From assembly GCF_017874575.1 (NCBI RefSeq), contig NZ_JAGGLU010000014.1:1-48704 (forward strand): a DNA stretch of 48,704 bases. Reading direction: 5' to 3'. Below the pieces are notes generated by a model. The model did no database searches. It had not been told where the DNA came from and saw nothing but the letters and a program-made list of their open reading frames with translations. The DNA is from Lactobacillus colini. GTDB taxonomy: Bacteria > Bacillota > Bacilli > Lactobacillales > Lactobacillaceae. Below, piece after piece: positions 17,010-24,217 of this stretch (within the stretch, counting starts at the first letter, position 1; every line of letters begins with the position of its first letter). A program made the position numbers and the translations under genes.

Positions 17010-17025
17010 GTTATCGCTTGATAAC
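17010..17025. promoter_or_regulatory. Inverted repeat, candidate LysR operator
   Basis: gttatc-gctt-gataac, a perfect 6-bp dyad with a 4-bp spacer, located between the divergent LysR gene and the flavoprotein promoter. Its centre is about 35 nt before the LysR start codon. Related half-sites (gataac, tgataat) recur toward the flavoprotein. Confidence 0.5.
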
Positions 17026-17036
17026 AATTATAGTCT

Positions 17037-17065
17037 TTTACATATTTTGATGTAAACGATAACAT
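17037..17065 (+). promoter_or_regulatory. Putative flavoprotein promoter
   Basis: TTTACA at 17037-17042 and TAACAT at 17060-17065 with 17-bp spacing. The cre box at 17051-17064 covers the -10 side, as expected for CcpA repression. Confidence 0.4.
17051..17064 (+). promoter_or_regulatory. Perfect cre (CcpA) site
   Basis: TGTAAACGATAACA matches all 14 positions of TGWAANCGNTNWCA. It lies 53 nt upstream of the flavoprotein start. Confidence 0.75.
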
Positions 17066-17116
17066 AGTATGTGTAAAGAATTTGATAATAAAACATTCTA
17101 AAAGGAGCAATATATC

Positions 17117-19000
17117 ATGAAATCAGGTACTTATAATGTAAAGGCAAAAGGTCACGGCTCGTCATTTATGCCGATGGCAGTTACGATTGAAGATGACAAG
17201 ATTGCTAGTATCAAAGTTGATTCAACTGGTGAAACTAGCGGAATTGCAGATGAAGTATTTAAGCGCTTGCCCAAACAAATTGTTGAAAATCAAACTCTAA
17301 ATGTCGATGCAGTATCAGGAGCTACCTTGTCTTCAAACGGTGTGATTGCTGGTGTAGCTCAAGCAATTAACGAAGCTGGTGGCGATAGCAATGAATGGAA
17401 GCAGCGCAATAAGCCTAAAGCTGAATCAGGAGCAAATGAAGAATTTACTACTGATGTGGTAATTGTTGGTGCTGGTGGTGCAGGATTAACAGCAGCAGCT
17501 AGAAGCTTGCAACATAACAAGAAAGTTATCGTTTTAGAGAAATATCCTCAAATTGGTGGTAATACTAGTCGTGCTGGTGGGCCAATGAATGCAGCTGAAC
17601 CAGAATGGCAAAGGGGATTTAAGGCATTAACTGGTGAAAAGGAAACTTTAGAAAAGATTGCCCAAACTCCAATTGACCAGATTGATCCAGAATATCAAGA
17701 AGATTTTAAAAAGCTTCAAAAGCAAATCAATGACTATGTTGCTTCTGGAGCAGATTATTTATTTGATTCAACACTACTTCATGAAATTCAAACTTACTTA
17801 GGTGGTAAGAGAACCGATCTTGATGGTAATGAAATTCATGGTAAGTATGAATTAGTTACTACCTTGGTAAATAACGTCCTTGATTCTGTTAAGTGGTTAA
17901 CTGATCTAGGCGTAGAATTTGACCGTAGTCAAGTTACTATGCCAGTAGGTGCATTGTGGAGAAGAGGTCACAAGCCAGTTGAGCCAATGGGATTTGCCTT
18001 TATTCATGTACTTGGTGATTGGGTAAGAGAACATGGTGGTCGAATCTTAACTGAAACTCGCGCTCAACATTTAATCATCAAAAATGGAAAAGTAGTTGGT
18101 GTAGAAGCTAAGCGAGTTGACGGCTCTAAGGTAACGATTCATGCTAAGGCTACAATCTTAACTGCTGGTGGCTTCGGTGCCAATATGAAGATGGTTCAAA
18201 AGTACAACAACTACTGGGATAAGATTAACGATGATATGCCAACTACCAATTCACCTGCTATTACTGGAGATGGGATTGACCTAGGACTTGAAGCTGGCGC
18301 TGCATTAACAGGGATGGGCTTTATCCAAATGATGCCGGTATCAGATCCTGTTACAGGCGAAATCTTTACTGGCTTGCAGACACCACCTGAGAACTTCATT
18401 ATGGTGAACCAAGAAGGTAAGAGGTTCGTTAATGAATTTGCTGAACGTGATACTTTAGCTAAAGCTGCAATTGCTAATGGTGGCTTATTCTACTTGATTG
18501 CAGATAATAAGATTAAAGATACTGCCTACAATACAACTCAAGAATCTATTGACGCTCAAGTTGAGGCTGGTACGCTATATCGGGATGATACTTTAGAAGG
18601 ATTAGCTAAGCAGATTGGAATGGATCCAGATACTCTGGTAGCAACTATCAATAAGTATAATTCCTATGTTGACGCAGATGATGATCCAGAATTCCATAAG
18701 AGTGCCTTCAACTTGAAGTGTCAAGTAGCTCCATTCTATGCTACCCCAAGAAAGCCTGCTATTCACCATACGATGGGTGGCTTAACAATTGACAAGCAAG
18801 CTCATGTATTAGATAAGGCTGGTGAAATAATCCCCGGCTTATATAGTGCTGGTGAGAATGCTGGTGGACTTCATGCAGGTAACCGTTTAGGTGGTAATTC
18901 ATTAGCAGACATCTTTACCTTCGGTAGAATTGCGGCTGATACGGCATTTGCAGAAAGAGAAACGGCAGCTGACGTTACAACTGGCGCCTCAGCTAAGTAG
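17117..19000 (+). CDS. FMN/FAD flavoprotein, fumarate reductase family (flavocytochrome c-like)
   Basis: Soluble reductase of fumarate or a related enoate (urocanate and acrylate reductases look similar). The 627-aa protein has an N-terminal FMN_bind domain (about 1-88) with VSGATLSS at 66-73, where the Thr of SGAT is the usual site for covalent FMN placed by ApbE. A FAD_binding_2 domain begins with [16 protein letters not shown] (113-128); [19 protein letters not shown] and [13 protein letters not shown] are family active-site/FAD motifs. No signal peptide, haem motif or NADH domain is seen, so it should be cytoplasmic and needs a separate electron donor. Ribosome site aaaggagc. Divergent LysR gene and perfect cre box upstream. 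Confidence 0.9.
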   Translation: MKSGTYNVKAKGHGSSFMPMAVTIEDDKIASIKVDSTGETSGIADEVFKRLPKQIVENQTLNVDAVSGATLSSNGVIAGVAQAINEAGGDSNEWKQRNKPKAESGANEEFTTDVVIVGAGGAGLTAAARSLQHNKKVIVLEKYPQIGGNTSRAGGPMNAAEPEWQRGFKALTGEKETLEKIAQTPIDQIDPEYQEDFKKLQKQINDYVASGADYLFDSTLLHEIQTYLGGKRTDLDGNEIHGKYELVTTLVNNVLDSVKWLTDLGVEFDRSQVTMPVGALWRRGHKPVEPMGFAFIHVLGDWVREHGGRILTETRAQHLIIKNGKVVGVEAKRVDGSKVTIHAKATILTAGGFGANMKMVQKYNNYWDKINDDMPTTNSPAITGDGIDLGLEAGAALTGMGFIQMMPVSDPVTGEIFTGLQTPPENFIMVNQEGKRFVNEFAERDTLAKAAIANGGLFYLIADNKIKDTAYNTTQESIDAQVEAGTLYRDDTLEGLAKQIGMDPDTLVATINKYNSYVDADDDPEFHKSAFNLKCQVAPFYATPRKPAIHHTMGGLTIDKQAHVLDKAGEIIPGLYSAGENAGGLHAGNRLGGNSLADIFTFGRIAADTAFAERETAADVTTGASAK

Positions 19001-19111
19001 GTATTCACTAATTGCTTGATAAATGTAATTAAAACTTAAAAAACCAATACTTCATTTTTCTGATACAACCCTAGTCAAGTGGACAGTAGAAATATATAAA
19101 AAATATTTTTA

Positions 19112-19140
19112 GTCAACTCATTAATTTGAGTTGGCTTTTT
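19112..19140 (+). terminator. Terminator downstream of the flavoprotein gene
   Basis: gtcaactca pairs with tgagttggc, then T5. It is 112 nt after the flavoprotein stop. Confidence 0.65.
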
Positions 19141-19249
19141 GCTTACATTTCCAATGATGGTAGGCTATTTGTACTTTAGTTCGTCCAACATCAACTCTCT
19201 ATCTAGTTTCTGCAATTTTTTGAGAATTCATTCTCCATTTTCGCCATTT

Positions 19250-19290
19250 TGACAAAAATCCCGTCTCCGTAGACAGCGGAGGCGGGATTG
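19250..19290 (-). terminator. Terminator of the 80-aa membrane protein gene
   Basis: A GC-rich 13-bp stem, aatcccgtctccg/cggaggcgggatt with one G-U pair. On the minus strand it is followed by TTTTTGTC, which fits termination of the gene ending at 19327. Confidence 0.75.
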
Positions 19291-19326
19291 TATCAAAACA
19301 AATCATTAGTGAATACTATAATTAAG

Positions 19327-19569
19327 TTACTTAATTATGAGAAAAATTAATCCCAAAACTACAATAAATAATAAAAAAAGATACAATATTTTAGTAAATC
19401 GTTTTATCTTTTTGCTTTCAACTATTTTTATAGTTCCGTAAGTTCCAATATACATAGGGATTATATTTATCCATCTATTGCTATATTGAGTGTTTTTCAG
19501 TAGGTAATATGATATAAGTGTAGTCACTATGCCATATATAAAAAATTCTACCATATCCTTTAACTTCAT
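19327..19569 (-). CDS. Small membrane protein, unknown (possible immunity-like)
   Basis: An 80-aa protein with about three hydrophobic segments (about 7-24, 34-50, 58-79) and a basic loop (ESKKIKRFTK). A good ribosome site, agaggagt, lies 6 nt before the ATG. It starts 11 nt after the stop of a truncated reading frame (19581-19727), so it may be the surviving second gene of a pair. I do not recognise the family; its size, membrane character and position after a lost partner would fit an immunity protein, but nothing proves it. Confidence 0.55.
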   Translation of the reverse strand: MKLKDMVEFFIYGIVTTLISYYLLKNTQYSNRWINIIPMYIGTYGTIKIVESKKIKRFTKILYLFLLFIVVLGLIFLIIK

Positions 19570-19580
19570 ATTAACTCCTC

Positions 19581-19727
19581 TTAAAAATTAATACGACCAT
19601 TGTGTGGGTATTTATCATAATCATCCCAATATTTTGCAAGCCAATGACTTGGGCTAGAATAATTTCTGACTATTTCAAGTATAAACCAATTGTCTACAAA
19701 AGTTTTACGTAGTAGGCACTTTTTAGT
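19581..19727 (-). pseudogene. C-terminal fragment of an unidentified protein
   Basis: An open frame of 48 codons bounded upstream by TAG (19728-19730), without a start or ribosome site. It reads a protein-like, aromatic-rich sequence including FVDNWFILEIV, HWLAKYWDDYDKYPHNGR and ending in NF. It precedes the 80-aa membrane protein by 11 nt on the same strand. It looks like the surviving 3' end of a larger gene; the family is not recognised. Confidence 0.4.
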
Positions 19728-19791
19728 CTACTCTTAATTTCTCTAAAATCTTTATTTGAAGATCAATATTTAAGCTAATCAAATAAATTTG

Positions 19792-19828
19792 TTAAAAATA
19801 TTGATATTACTTGACTTTAGGTGGAAAA
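19792..19828 (+). repeat. 37-bp direct repeat, copy 2
   Basis: Identical to 59-95 in the broken VOC gene, with weaker similarity extending about 50 bp upstream. After the repeat this copy diverges into a short hairpin (ggtggaaaatcccacc), and a third TGATACAATC-type sequence occurs (complement at 19860-19871). It lies in the gene-free 19.57-20.0 kb gap, which otherwise holds only the fragment above and the promoter of the next operon. Confidence 0.75.
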
Positions 19829-19953
19829 TCCCACCTCCATGGATAGTTCAATTTTTAGTGAGATTGTATCATTCATTGAAGTGTTGGTTTTTCTTTACAT
19901 ATTTTTAAATCTGTCTATAAATCTACAACTTGCTCATAAGTGTACTAGGTATC

Positions 19954-19983
19954 TTGGCTGTCATTAACTATGATTACTAATAT
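19954..19983 (+). promoter_or_regulatory. Putative promoter of the sirtuin operon
   Basis: TTGGCT at 19954-19959 and TAATAT at 19978-19983 with 18-bp spacing, ending 24 nt before the first start codon. Confidence 0.4.
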
Positions 19984-20007
19984 AGAGAATAAGCAGATGA
20001 GGTAATA

Positions 20008-20853
20008 ATGATGGACAAAATTGCAACCTTAGTAGAAAAAATAAAAGCCGCAGATGCGGTTATTGTAGGAGCTGGAAGTGGCATGTCAGCGGCGACTGGA
20101 TTGAACTTTTGGTATCAGAATACACCAGAAGTAATGGAACATTTTGAGTATTTTTATGATAAGTATCATTTTCAAGGATTATTTGATGCGTCGTATACAC
20201 AATTTGACTCAGAAGAAGAGCGTTGGGCTTTTACAACTATCTTGGCTAATTTAATTTATACAATTGAACCGCCTAAGCCTACTTATCAATATTTAAAAAC
20301 ACTACTCAAGCAAAAGAATTATCACATTATTACTACTAATCAAGATGACTTATTTTTGCGATATTTTACTAAAGATAAGATCAGTATGATCCAAGGCTCA
20401 TGGTCATATCTTCAAAGCTCTAATCCCGATACTGATAAGAACTTGTATGACGCAAGGAAGATTTTTGCTAAATTAACCAAAAAAATCAGCAATCATAAGA
20501 TTGCAAGGGAAGATTTTCCTAGAAGTGAAGTTGATGGTAGTGTCTTAACTCCTTGGTACCGCAGCCCTAAGTTCTTGGAAGATAAGCAATACTACATTGA
20601 ACATGAGAAGTTTAATAATTTTATTGGTCAGTATAAGAACCAAAAAATACTCTTCCTTGAATTGGGAGTAGGCAGGATGACACCGATGTTTATTCAAGAG
20701 CCATTCTGGGAAATGACCAAGTACTTGCCTAAGGCCTACTACATTAACATTAATCCTAAAGATGCCAGAACTAATCCGGCAATTGAAGATAAGTCATTAT
20801 TGATTAATGATGATATTAATGAGGCACTTAAGCAGGCAGTAGAGATAAGGTAG
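20008..20853 (+). CDS. Sirtuin-like protein 1 (Sir2/SirTM-related)
   Basis: A 281-aa NAD-binding Sir2-fold protein. The Rossmann motif GAGSGMSAATGLNFW is at 21-35, and the Sir2 TQN-D motif appears as TTNQDD at 109-114. The catalytic His of deacetylase sirtuins is replaced by Gln129 (IQGSW), as in macrodomain-linked SirTM enzymes that ADP-ribosylate proteins. The protein has no cysteine at all, so the structural zinc site is absent. LFLELGVGRMTP and YININ near the C-terminus complete the NAD pocket. Two adjacent ATGs (20008, 20011) are possible starts after gaggt. First gene of a three-gene operon. An NAD-dependent modification is expected; target unknown. Confidence 0.82.
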   Translation: MMDKIATLVEKIKAADAVIVGAGSGMSAATGLNFWYQNTPEVMEHFEYFYDKYHFQGLFDASYTQFDSEEERWAFTTILANLIYTIEPPKPTYQYLKTLLKQKNYHIITTNQDDLFLRYFTKDKISMIQGSWSYLQSSNPDTDKNLYDARKIFAKLTKKISNHKIAREDFPRSEVDGSVLTPWYRSPKFLEDKQYYIEHEKFNNFIGQYKNQKILFLELGVGRMTPMFIQEPFWEMTKYLPKAYYININPKDARTNPAIEDKSLLINDDINEALKQAVEIR

Positions 20854-20862
20854 GGAATATTC

Positions 20863-22182
20863 ATGTCAAAAAAAGATATAACTTTAGCACACCAATGGTT
20901 AAAAGAAGCGGACAGGATCTTAGTTACAGCTAGCAATGGCTTAGCAATTTCTGAAGGAATAAACTTATTCGCTAATGATAGTAGATTGCGGAAAGTATTG
21001 GGCGACTTAGTTGATAAGTACCACCTGACTAGCTTATTGCAAGCATTTTCATTTCCTTATAAAGATGAATTGGATTATTGGCGCATGGTAGCTAGAGTAG
21101 CAGAATATTATAATTACAACTATCAAGCTAGTATATATATGAAACAGCTTAAGAAATTATTGGCTGGGAAGCCATACTTCATTTGGACATCTAATACTGA
21201 TTATTATTTTGTGCAGGCCGGTTTTGATCGAATCTTTGAAGTAGAAGGCAATTGGATGACTGGAGTATGCACTAGTCATCCTGATGAACATGGAACTTTT
21301 AATTTAAGTGAAAAATTACATACTATCTATCAAAAAGACCAAGCAAATACCCTAACCAGTGTAGACTTGCCTAGATGTGATAAGTGTAATGCTCAGCTTA
21401 GCTTGAATGTGGCAGGAGAATACTTTCAACCAGATAGAAGCCAGATTGATAGTTTAAGGAAGTTTCTGGTTGAGAGCGAAGGTTCTAAGCTTTTAGTACT
21501 TGAATTAGGGATTGGTGCACATAATCAGTTAATTAAAGAGCCGAGTATGGAACTAGTTGCTAGTTATCCTGACAGCAGATATATTACAATTAATAAGGGA
21601 GAAATAAATATCTTTCCAGATATTGCGGACCGTTCGATTGGCTTTTTGGCAGGTATTGGGGATGCCTTAGAAGCGATTATGACAGGCGAGAGCTCAGAAA
21701 TTCAAACACAAGGCCCTAGTAAATCTCAAGTAGCTAATAAGATGTCTGACAAGCAAGAAGAATTAATGAATCAGATCTATCCTAACTATATGGTAGATTC
21801 TTCATTTCACGGTAGTTATCCAATTTATATTACGATAGATAAGGACCATCCTGCTCTATTACACGGCTCAGAAGCTGGGCAATCTTGGATGTATAGCATT
21901 GGTGATAGTGCTACGGCACATTGCTTTACTCCAGATGGTCAATATTATAAAGTTAAGTTAGGCTTAGATAAAAGCAAGAACCAAGTTCACGGCTTTTATC
22001 TAAATCCAGGGACATTAATTGCAATTGAAAAAGACGATGGCAGTGCTGGATTTGCACAATTAAGTACGAATATAGCAGTTAATAGTAGTGGTAGAATCTT
22101 ATTGCCGAAAGTTAATGAACTAATTGCAATGTATCCTGAACAAGAAGAATTAATTAAGCATTTAGCAATTAGGGCTGATTAA
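20863..22182 (+). CDS. Sirtuin-like protein 2 with C-terminal extension
   Basis: A 439-aa diverged Sir2-like protein. The first motif is degenerate (TASNGLAISEGINLF, 22-36, in place of GAG-GIS), the TQN motif is TSNTD (109-113), and the catalytic His position is Glu128 (VEGNWM). Possible zinc ligands are present here: Cys136 with His139, and Cys172/Cys175 (CDKC). LELGIGAHNQ and YITIN match protein 1. Residues about 295-439 form an extra domain with no family I recognise (HGSYPIYITIDKDHPALL, SWMYSIGDSATAHCF). The degenerate Rossmann motif suggests altered or lost catalysis, perhaps a substrate-recognition partner. Starts 9 nt after protein 1. Confidence 0.75.
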   Translation: MSKKDITLAHQWLKEADRILVTASNGLAISEGINLFANDSRLRKVLGDLVDKYHLTSLLQAFSFPYKDELDYWRMVARVAEYYNYNYQASIYMKQLKKLLAGKPYFIWTSNTDYYFVQAGFDRIFEVEGNWMTGVCTSHPDEHGTFNLSEKLHTIYQKDQANTLTSVDLPRCDKCNAQLSLNVAGEYFQPDRSQIDSLRKFLVESEGSKLLVLELGIGAHNQLIKEPSMELVASYPDSRYITINKGEINIFPDIADRSIGFLAGIGDALEAIMTGESSEIQTQGPSKSQVANKMSDKQEELMNQIYPNYMVDSSFHGSYPIYITIDKDHPALLHGSEAGQSWMYSIGDSATAHCFTPDGQYYKVKLGLDKSKNQVHGFYLNPGTLIAIEKDDGSAGFAQLSTNIAVNSSGRILLPKVNELIAMYPEQEELIKHLAIRAD

Positions 22183-22183
22183 G

Positions 22184-22774
22184 TTGAAGCGAATTAGGAA
22201 GACGGATCGACGTACGCTGTATACAATTGATGTTATCAAGGAATCTTTTATTAAGTTAGTTAATGACAAAGGCTATGCTAAAGTAACCGTAGCTCAGGTA
22301 TGCCGTGAGGCAGAAGTTACGAGATCAACTTTTTATTTGCATTTTGACGGGCTAAGTCATCTTTTAAATGCGGTATTAGATGATGCACTGTTATTAACAC
22401 AAGAAACTAAGGATGTCGATTTTACAAAGGAGAACTTGTCTTTTAAAGATTTAAACGAAAATGAATCCCTTGTCCCAGCTTGTCAAAGAATTGGCAATTC
22501 AAAGAAATATCAAAAATTATTAATGGATCCAGATTTAAGTGAATATATCATTGGTCGCATTGCCCTAACTGAAAAAGAAAGACTAGTACCAGTAATTATG
22601 TCTAAGGCTGGGGTAAGTCGTGAAGATGCAGAAACTATCTTTGCTTATACTTTACATGGGTCTTTTGCCATTAATCGTGCCCATCATTTTGTCAAAGATA
22701 AAAAATGGTCACATGATGTTCAAATGCTTAACCGCTTTATTCAAGCGGGTTACCAAGCTTTAAAAGAAAAATAA
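22184..22774 (+). CDS. TetR family transcriptional regulator
   Basis: A 196-aa TetR-type regulator with an N-terminal helix-turn-helix (about 10-58; YAKVTVAQVCREAEVTRSTFYLHF) and a helical C-terminal domain. It begins with TTG one base after the stop of sirtuin-like protein 2, so it is translationally coupled. Being the last gene of the operon it may autoregulate it; the ligand is unknown. A strong terminator follows. Confidence 0.85.
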   Translation: MKRIRKTDRRTLYTIDVIKESFIKLVNDKGYAKVTVAQVCREAEVTRSTFYLHFDGLSHLLNAVLDDALLLTQETKDVDFTKENLSFKDLNENESLVPACQRIGNSKKYQKLLMDPDLSEYIIGRIALTEKERLVPVIMSKAGVSREDAETIFAYTLHGSFAINRAHHFVKDKKWSHDVQMLNRFIQAGYQALKEK

Positions 22775-22775
22775 T

Positions 22776-22825
22776 GCACAAGACAAGATCTAAGTTTTTA
22801 TGGATCTTGTCTTGTGCGTTTTTTG
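22776..22825 (+). terminator. Terminator of the sirtuin/TetR operon
   Basis: gcacaagacaagatc pairs with gatcttgtcttgtgc, a perfect 15-bp stem, followed by a T-run. Confidence 0.93.
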
Positions 22826-22863
22826 TTTAGTCGGTAACTTAATAATTAAAAAAATGCTAAATA

Positions 22864-22891
22864 TTGTTTTTGAGTTTTAAAAAAGTATAAT
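22864..22891 (+). promoter_or_regulatory. Promoter of the EIIC-like/hydrolase operon, with overlapping cre-like site
   Basis: TTGTTT (22864-22869) and TATAAT (22886-22891), spacing 16. The bases after the -10 read TGAAAGCAAAAACA (22891-22904), matching 12 of 14 cre positions but lacking the central CG, so CcpA binding is doubtful. Confidence 0.5.
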
Positions 22892-22918
22892 GAAAGCAAA
22901 AACAGAAAGATTACGAGT

Positions 22919-24217
22919 GTGAGAATTATGGAGAATTCTAAATTAGTTGAATGGACCGTAAAATTTAGAAAATTAGAATTTATTCGGGTTCTTCAACGGA
23001 CAATGCTAATTTTGTTTCCAATCATTCTAATAGGAAGTTTTGCTCAATTTTTAAGTGAAGGAGTTTTTTCAGCTAATGGCTATATTGGCAATTTAGTAAA
23101 AATTAACCAACTTCCAAATTACCGCTTCTACCGATTTATTTTTAGAGATGTGATGAATGTATCAAATAATTGGTTATCACCATACGCTGCAATGGTCAGT
23201 GCGTTCTTGACTACCAAACGGCATGGCTATGAAGGCGTCCTAGGGGCATTAGTGGCTCTTAGCAGCTATGTTTTACTTTTTTATAATGGAGGAAATGGGA
23301 CACTTGTCAATAATGAACGCTATTATGGCACAAGTTGGTTTATTGTTGGCGTCATCTTTGGTTATTTAGTTGGTAAGGTATTTGTAAAGTTTGGCCGAGA
23401 TTTGTGGCAAAATGATAATCAAAATCGAGAAAAGATTTTGGAAATTATTTTGTATGATTTACGTCCAGTTCTTTTGATATTGATACCTGTTTTAATTATC
23501 CATATTATCATTAAAATTTTTGGCTTTTTCGGTATTGATGATAATATCTCTCAAACTGTTACTGCAATCGTTAGCCAGCATAGTAATTATATGCTCAATA
23601 TTATAATTTCCTTGGTAGGGACTGTGGTAACATGGTTTGGCTTCCCAGATGTTATGTCTTTTTCGAGCAGGTTATATGATAATGAAACCTTATCTAATTT
23701 AACCTATGCCTTAACTCATAAAAGAAATTGGGGCATTCCTTATCCATTCACACCTTCAGCTCTTTACAATGGATTTGCCAAGTTTGGTGGACTAGGTGTT
23801 TCTTTAGCTTTATTAATTGCAATTTTATGGGTAAGCAGACGTAAATATATGCGCCGCATGGCCGATTTAACTGCAGTGCCTGTATTTTTTAATATTCCAG
23901 GGGCATTGACTTTTGGAATTGGGTTAACACTTAATCCAATCTATGTAATCCCATTCGTCTTGTTGCCAATTATGAATATTGTTTTAGCGAGTGTTGTTAT
24001 CTATTTCCATGTAATTCCACCGATTGTTTATCCAGTACCTAATGGAACCCCAGGCATCTTAGTTCCCTTAATTGGGACAGGCGGCAATATCTATGCCTTT
24101 ATATTTTCAATTTTGTTATTAATTTTAGACGTTATGGTTTATATCCCATTTGTAAAATTAGCTGATATAGTTGATGATCAATTACTTGTAGATGAAAGAG
24201 GCGATCAGCATGCGTAA
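22919..24217 (+). CDS. PTS EIIC-like membrane protein (CelB/ChbC family) lacking phosphotransfer residues
   Basis: A 432-aa polytopic membrane protein related over its length to cellobiose/lactose EIIC transporters: hydrophobic segments from about 27 to 410, and YPFTPSALYNGF, FNI...LTLNPIYVIPF and PP...VP...TPG typical of the family. However, the position of the conserved His (usually FGIHG) reads FGFPD (241-245), and the conserved Glu (usually FNINEP) is replaced in FNIPGA (324-329). No EIIA or EIIB gene lies nearby. It may transport without phosphorylation or act as a sensor. GTG at 22919 or ATG at 22928 could start it. It overlaps the next gene. Confidence 0.8.
   Translation: MRIMENSKLVEWTVKFRKLEFIRVLQRTMLILFPIILIGSFAQFLSEGVFSANGYIGNLVKINQLPNYRFYRFIFRDVMNVSNNWLSPYAAMVSAFLTTKRHGYEGVLGALVALSSYVLLFYNGGNGTLVNNERYYGTSWFIVGVIFGYLVGKVFVKFGRDLWQNDNQNREKILEIILYDLRPVLLILIPVLIIHIIIKIFGFFGIDDNISQTVTAIVSQHSNYMLNIIISLVGTVVTWFGFPDVMSFSSRLYDNETLSNLTYALTHKRNWGIPYPFTPSALYNGFAKFGGLGVSLALLIAILWVSRRKYMRRMADLTAVPVFFNIPGALTFGIGLTLNPIYVIPFVLLPIMNIVLASVVIYFHVIPPIVYPVPNGTPGILVPLIGTGGNIYAFIFSILLLILDVMVYIPFVKLADIVDDQLLVDERGDQHA

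Larger units (their letters stand above)
19001..19316. mobile_element. Inverted-repeat-bounded segment, MITE-like or IS remnant
   Basis: This gene-free stretch is bounded by a perfect 12-bp inverted repeat, GTATTCACTAAT at 19001-19012 and its complement at 19305-19316. Inside lies a second inverted pair, TGATACAACCC at 19061-19071 and GGGATTGTATCA at 19284-19295. It contains two hairpins (19112-19140, 19250-19290). No transposase frame remains, and I see no clear target duplication. It begins directly after the flavoprotein stop codon. A decayed insertion element or MITE is the best reading, but the hairpins may simply be terminators. Confidence 0.4.

Noticed and set aside
22891..22904. A cre site in the EIIC-like promoter
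   Set aside because: It matches 12 of 14 positions but lacks the central CG that is nearly invariant, so it is mentioned only with the promoter.
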